Source of the DNA: Bacteroidia bacterium | GTDB lineage: Bacteria > Bacteroidota > Bacteroidia > J057 | Length of the DNA: 64,000 nt | Assembly (NCBI GenBank): GCA_022760475.1 | Contig: JALEFZ010000088.1 | Location: forward strand, 434,001 to 498,000 | Direction of reading: 5' to 3' | Shown here: in pieces, positions 61,271-64,000 of the stretch | Layout of the letters: each line of letters begins with the position of its first letter | How positions within the stretch are numbered: position 1 is the first letter of the stretch | Notes under the pieces: generated by a model | Database searches by the model: none | What the model was told of the DNA's origin: nothing | The model's input: only the letters and a program-made list of their open reading frames with translations | Made by a program: the position numbers and the translations under genes

Positions 61271-61810
61271 ATGTTAGAGTTCATAACCCAAACCTTTGCT
61301 CAGGTAGATCTGCATGACTTTCTTCAGGTCATTGAAGCACCCGAATCCAAATGGGGGTGGTATGTACTGCTTTTTTCTATTTCTTTTGTAAAGTTTTTTA
61401 TTGCGGCTGCCATGGCACTGGCTGAGCCAAGCCTTAACTTTTGGGAATTTTTTCTAAGTGTTGGGGGGGGAGCCTTGGTTTCCGTTGTTGTCTATACCTA
61501 CTTTGGTGATCAGATAAGAAGGCGGATAGTCAAGTTATTCAATAAGAAAAAACAGGAAAAACAGGCCAGAGATCCGGATAATCCCAAAGGAGTCTATAAG
61601 GTCTGGCATCGTTATGGCCTCATTGGAGTGTCCATGCTTGCTCCTTTTCTATCACCAATGATTTGTGTAGGTGTAGCTGTATCCTTCAAAGAAGACCCGA
61701 GGCGCATTATTTTTTACAACGGACTGAGCATTATTATATGGACCATCATTTTTGCGTTGCTTCGTGATCAATTATTGGCCTTCGTGGATGCTTTGGGGCT
61801 CTTAAAGTAA
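61271..61810 (+). CDS. Membrane protein, small multidrug export / DedA-like
   Basis: A 179-residue protein with about four hydrophobic segments: VLLFSISFVKFFIAAAMAL, LSVGGGALVSVVVYTYFG, GLIGVSMLAPFLSPMICVG and IFYNGLSIIIWTIIFAL. A long basic cytoplasmic loop (IRRRIVKLFNKKKQEKQARD) separates two halves. The sequence GVSMLAPFLSPMICVGVAV resembles the repeated membrane core of the sm_multidrug_ex/SNARE-associated group. The substrate is unknown. It converges on the leftward acetyltransferase with 29 bases between stops. Confidence 0.65.
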   Translation: MLEFITQTFAQVDLHDFLQVIEAPESKWGWYVLLFSISFVKFFIAAAMALAEPSLNFWEFFLSVGGGALVSVVVYTYFGDQIRRRIVKLFNKKKQEKQARDPDNPKGVYKVWHRYGLIGVSMLAPFLSPMICVGVAVSFKEDPRRIIFYNGLSIIIWTIIFALLRDQLLAFVDALGLLK

Positions 61811-61839
61811 TGTCTTTGTGTTGGCGCCCATGTTGCCAT

Positions 61840-62319
61840 TTAAGATTGAAATAACTGGATGATGTAGGATTGGCCTTCCCATTCCAAAGATTTTTCCAAA
61901 TAATCATCCCCCTTAAAAATAGCAATTGTATTTCTCCAAAAAGCGATGGCTGACGTATTCTTTTGGTTTTGCCGGATTTCCCACTTTCCCTGGTACACAC
62001 TGAAAATTGCTCTTGCTAAAGTCTGCCCTATGCCGCGCCTCCTCATCGGTGGAACTATGTAAAACTCTGCGATGGACCTTTCTGCCTGAAAATCTGTGTC
62101 GATATGCCATGCATTGATAAGCACAAATCCAATCCAATCCCCATCCCATAATACCTTGATTGGGATTCTATCCTTTTCCTCCCAGTAGGAATCCAGATAA
62201 GGATACTGCCGGGGAAAATTATCAGGCTCCATCTCGTAGAAATAATCATTCATCATGGCCTTAAGGATGTATTTTTCATCCTCATGAATCAGTTGGATAT
62301 TGAGCCTGTCTCCTGACAT
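61840..62319 (-). CDS. GNAT-family N-acetyltransferase
   Basis: A 159-residue GNAT enzyme. The acetyl-CoA pyrophosphate loop is PPMRRRGIGQTLARAIF (motif A, R-x-x-G-x-G/A), preceded by strand IAEFYIVPP and followed by WEIRQNQKNTSAIAFWRN, motif B. The N-terminal part is acidic and aromatic (MNDYFYEMEPD). It ends a leftward unit with the membrane protein 13 bases upstream and the methyltransferase. The substrate is not known. Confidence 0.87.
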   Translation of the reverse strand: MSGDRLNIQLIHEDEKYILKAMMNDYFYEMEPDNFPRQYPYLDSYWEEKDRIPIKVLWDGDWIGFVLINAWHIDTDFQAERSIAEFYIVPPMRRRGIGQTLARAIFSVYQGKWEIRQNQKNTSAIAFWRNTIAIFKGDDYLEKSLEWEGQSYIIQLFQS

Positions 62320-62332
62320 TGGATAATTTGGC

Positions 62333-62710
62333 TTAAAGGAATCTTAGAATAAAATGAACCGGCAAATAGATCATAGCCACTTGGAGGATGAAGTTCAGCA
62401 GGACTAAAGAGATATTGAAAATCCTGGAATTTAAGCTAGCGGCAGGCCTATCTAAGAGAAATGGATATTCTTTATTGATCAGGTTGAAGGGGAAGGCCAG
62501 TATTTTTCGAACAAATATTTCAAGGAAATTTCCCAACTTCATGGTCCAATCCGGTTTTTCATTGGACAATGCTATGGCACTGTAGAAAAACCAGCTAAGG
62601 AAGTATAGCAAACTCAAGCTAGCAGCAATGACTGCCAAAGCGAAATTGGTCATTTTCCCAAATTGATAGTAGCCTATCAAGATTGTAAGTACCAATAACA
62701 AAAATCTCAT
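62333..62710 (-). CDS. Small membrane protein, unknown
   Basis: 125 residues with three hydrophobic segments (LLLVLTILIGYYQFG, ALAVIAASLSLLYFLSWFFYSAIAL, and the C-terminal NISLVLLNFILQVAMIYLPVHFIL). A polar loop (SNEKPDWTMKLGN, NKEYPFLLDRPAASLN) separates them. It lies 13 bases before the GNAT gene and 30 bases after the methyltransferase. No family is recognised. Confidence 0.7.
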   Translation of the reverse strand: MRFLLLVLTILIGYYQFGKMTNFALAVIAASLSLLYFLSWFFYSAIALSNEKPDWTMKLGNFLEIFVRKILAFPFNLINKEYPFLLDRPAASLNSRIFNISLVLLNFILQVAMIYLPVHFILRFL

Positions 62711-62740
62711 GGCTTGATCTCAATGAGTTTATGGCAAATA

Positions 62741-63544
62741 CTACTTGGTCATTTTTATAGAATACATCATGGGTATAATACCTTCTCTACCCTCAAACTG
62801 CCATTTATGCTCCCCAATTTTTGTTAGTCCGGTAAAGCAATTGTAGGCGGAGTAATCGTACTCGTTGAAGTGTTCAAGGATGAGATCCTGTTTGAGCAGC
62901 GCATTTAGAATCTCGGAAATGGGGTGATTCCAACCATGGGTCATGAACTTACGGTGGGTTCCCTCGTGATCGGTATAGGTATGATCTTCCGTACTGATGA
63001 CCTCTTTGTTGAAGTAAGAATAATAGATCTCCTTCATTTTTTTGTCATCAAGCATCCAGACTACGGGATGAAAGTCTATGATATAAAATGTCCCACCGGG
63101 TTTAAGGAAATTTGCGACTACCTCTGCCCATTTGTTCAGGTCAGGCAACCAACCGATGGTTCCATAAGAAGTGAATACGAAGTCAAATTGTCCTGAGAGG
63201 TTTTGTTTGAGGTCGTAGATATTGGATTGGATAAACTGGGCCCGATTTTCCTCAGCTTCGTTAAGCTCTTTGGCGAGCTGAATGGCCTTTTCCGAAAAAT
63301 CTACACCTACAGCCATGGCTCCCTTTCTTACCCATGAAATGGTATCCATGCCGAAATGGCATTGGAGGTGAAGCAAGGACCTGCCGTAGACATTGCCCAA
63401 TTCTTCGACTTCCGGACCAATAAGGGAAGATTCACCTGACTGGAAGTCTTTGAGGTTATAAAAAGAGGATTCTTTATGGATATCTACCTTAGCATCCCAT
63501 GAATTTTGGTTATCGTCAAAGTAGCGTTGTATATCTTCGTTCAT
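62741..63544 (-). CDS. Class I SAM-dependent methyltransferase
   Basis: 267 residues with the SAM-binding motif I replaced by LLHLQCHFGMDTISW, followed by motif II AVGVDFSEKAIQLAKEL and IQSNIYDLKQNL, then motif IV FDFVFTSYGTIGWLPDL, and GGTFYIIDFHPVVW. The HLQCHFGMD form is typical of a methyltransferase subgroup seen in many bacteria near small-molecule modification genes. The C-terminal third has HTYTDHEGTHRKFM and a Tyr/His-rich region. The methyl acceptor is unknown. It is the first gene of its leftward unit. Confidence 0.9.
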   Translation of the reverse strand: MNEDIQRYFDDNQNSWDAKVDIHKESSFYNLKDFQSGESSLIGPEVEELGNVYGRSLLHLQCHFGMDTISWVRKGAMAVGVDFSEKAIQLAKELNEAEENRAQFIQSNIYDLKQNLSGQFDFVFTSYGTIGWLPDLNKWAEVVANFLKPGGTFYIIDFHPVVWMLDDKKMKEIYYSYFNKEVISTEDHTYTDHEGTHRKFMTHGWNHPISEILNALLKQDLILEHFNEYDYSAYNCFTGLTKIGEHKWQFEGREGIIPMMYSIKMTK

Positions 63545-63607
63545 GACTTAATTATTGGGCTTTAATGAATTCAAATACGCTAATAACAAGGATAAGTTCA
63601 TAAAAAA

Positions 63608-63637
63608 ATCCGGCCCTCTCGCAGGGATGGGCCGGAT
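63608..63637 (-). terminator. Terminator of the DUF5916 gene
   Basis: A 9-bp stem ATCCGGCCC/GGGCCGGAT. On the minus strand it is followed by ATTTTTTTA. It lies 23 bases past the stop of the gene entering from the right edge, and ends about 60 bases before the methyltransferase start. Confidence 0.93.
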
Positions 63638-63660
63638 GTAAAAAAATCTTTGATGGCTTG

Positions 63661-63999
63661 TTATTTACTAAAGGTTCTTTTCACTTCCTGATAATCTAGG
63701 AAGTACAAGACACGAATTGAAATGCTGTTTCCACGGCCATTTTCAAAGAGGTTGTTGTAGTTCTCCCACATATTCACATTGGAATTGTTGTCAAAGGTGT
63801 TGATGTTGTTTTTCCAAACAAGGGTAAGTGTACTTGCAGGGGCAAATTGCCAGGTATAAACAGCATCAACCGAGAAGGCGTTAAAGTTTGCATCTAGGGT
63901 GGGGGAGCCTTCATCATCCAACTGGGTAAACTCTGTTTCCGAAAGGTATCCATCCTCTGAGAGGGAGAAGAATTGGTTATAGTTAACCTGACTCCAATA
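63661..63999 (-). CDS. DUF5916 outer membrane protein, C-terminal fragment
   Basis: The frame runs off the right edge, so only the last 112 residues are seen. They end with short amphipathic strands typical of a beta barrel: VNYNQFFSLSEDGYLSETEF, FNAFSVDAVYTWQFAP and ASTLTLVWKNNIN, then GNSISIRVLYFLDYQEV. This matches the C-terminal half of DUF5916, where a CBM9-like N-terminal module is followed by an outer-membrane barrel. Such proteins in Bacteroidota are large (about 800 residues or more) and of unclear function. The upstream part lies outside the window. Confidence 0.8.
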   Translation of the reverse strand, partial: YWSQVNYNQFFSLSEDGYLSETEFTQLDDEGSPTLDANFNAFSVDAVYTWQFAPASTLTLVWKNNINTFDNNSNVNMWENYNNLFENGRGNSISIRVLYFLDYQEVKRTFSK

Positions 64000-64000
64000 A

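Noticed and set aside
1..64000. CRISPR array, insertion sequence, prophage or integron
   Set aside because: No regularly spaced direct repeats, transposase, integrase or phage structural genes were seen.

Overview
The window looks like chromosomal DNA of a free-living, probably aquatic Bacteroidota bacterium. Evidence: a SusC/SusD pair, a type IX secretion (T9SS) C-terminal sorting domain, a DUF5916 protein, many lipoproteins, start regions without clear Shine-Dalgarno sequences, several TTG/GTG starts, and one good TTTG-N20-TAnnTTTG promoter. Genus and order cannot be fixed from the sequence alone. I found no rRNA, tRNA, insertion sequence, prophage or CRISPR array.

Layout. 1-10.9 kb: the end of a DASS (SLC13) transporter, then a co-directional nutrient-acquisition locus: a T9SS-exported lamin-tail repeat protein, SusC, SusD, a GLUG-repeat lipoprotein and an alpha/beta hydrolase lipoprotein. 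10.9-22 kb: a leftward block with an acetyltransferase, a Qnr-like pentapeptide protein, an esterase lipoprotein, YwbE, an Ig-like lipoprotein in a coupled three-gene operon, a very large beta-rich exported protein, and PrmA. 22-28 kb: a flavoprotein with the iodotyrosine deiodinase signature, a helix-turn-helix plus nucleotidyltransferase pair whose enzyme has lost its DxD, two glycosyltransferases and a lipoprotein. 28-33 kb: an RRM/RGG RNA-binding protein, an arginine decarboxylase-type PLP enzyme, an amidohydrolase lipoprotein and a GH16 glycosidase.

33.3-40.6 kb: a gene-poor stretch with a candidate structured RNA, then a MarR repressor and its tripartite RND efflux operon, with matching GTTAC-N4-GTAAC operators before both. 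40.7-47.6 kb: an AmpD-like amidase, DUF2147 protein, NUDIX hydrolase, a secreted-protein gene split by one in-frame TAG directly after its signal peptide, a tandem CbbX/SpoVK AAA ATPase, and a stand-alone AraC DNA-binding domain.

47.9-57.2 kb: mostly housekeeping or unknown genes (SAM hydroxide adenosyltransferase, PhoH, sucrase/ferredoxin-like protein, two tiny membrane proteins, a TetR with an operator across its start codon, DinB-fold protein, membrane zinc-ribbon protein, gamma carbonic anhydrase, small secreted membrane proteins) and a palindromic REP-like element. 57.3-64 kb: a rightward operon with a flavin reductase-like protein, fumarylacetoacetase (tyrosine catabolism), a FemAB/GNAT-like protein and uracil phosphoribosyltransferase; then a membrane protein, a leftward acetyltransferase-membrane protein-methyltransferase run, and the end of a DUF5916 outer-membrane protein leaving the window.

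The most interesting items are the non-CAZyme SusCD locus, the HTH/pseudo-nucleotidyltransferase pair, the amber-interrupted secreted gene, the candidate ncRNA at 33.87-34.12 kb, and the large uncharacterised proteins. Nothing here is proven to be a new system; each is a testable lead.
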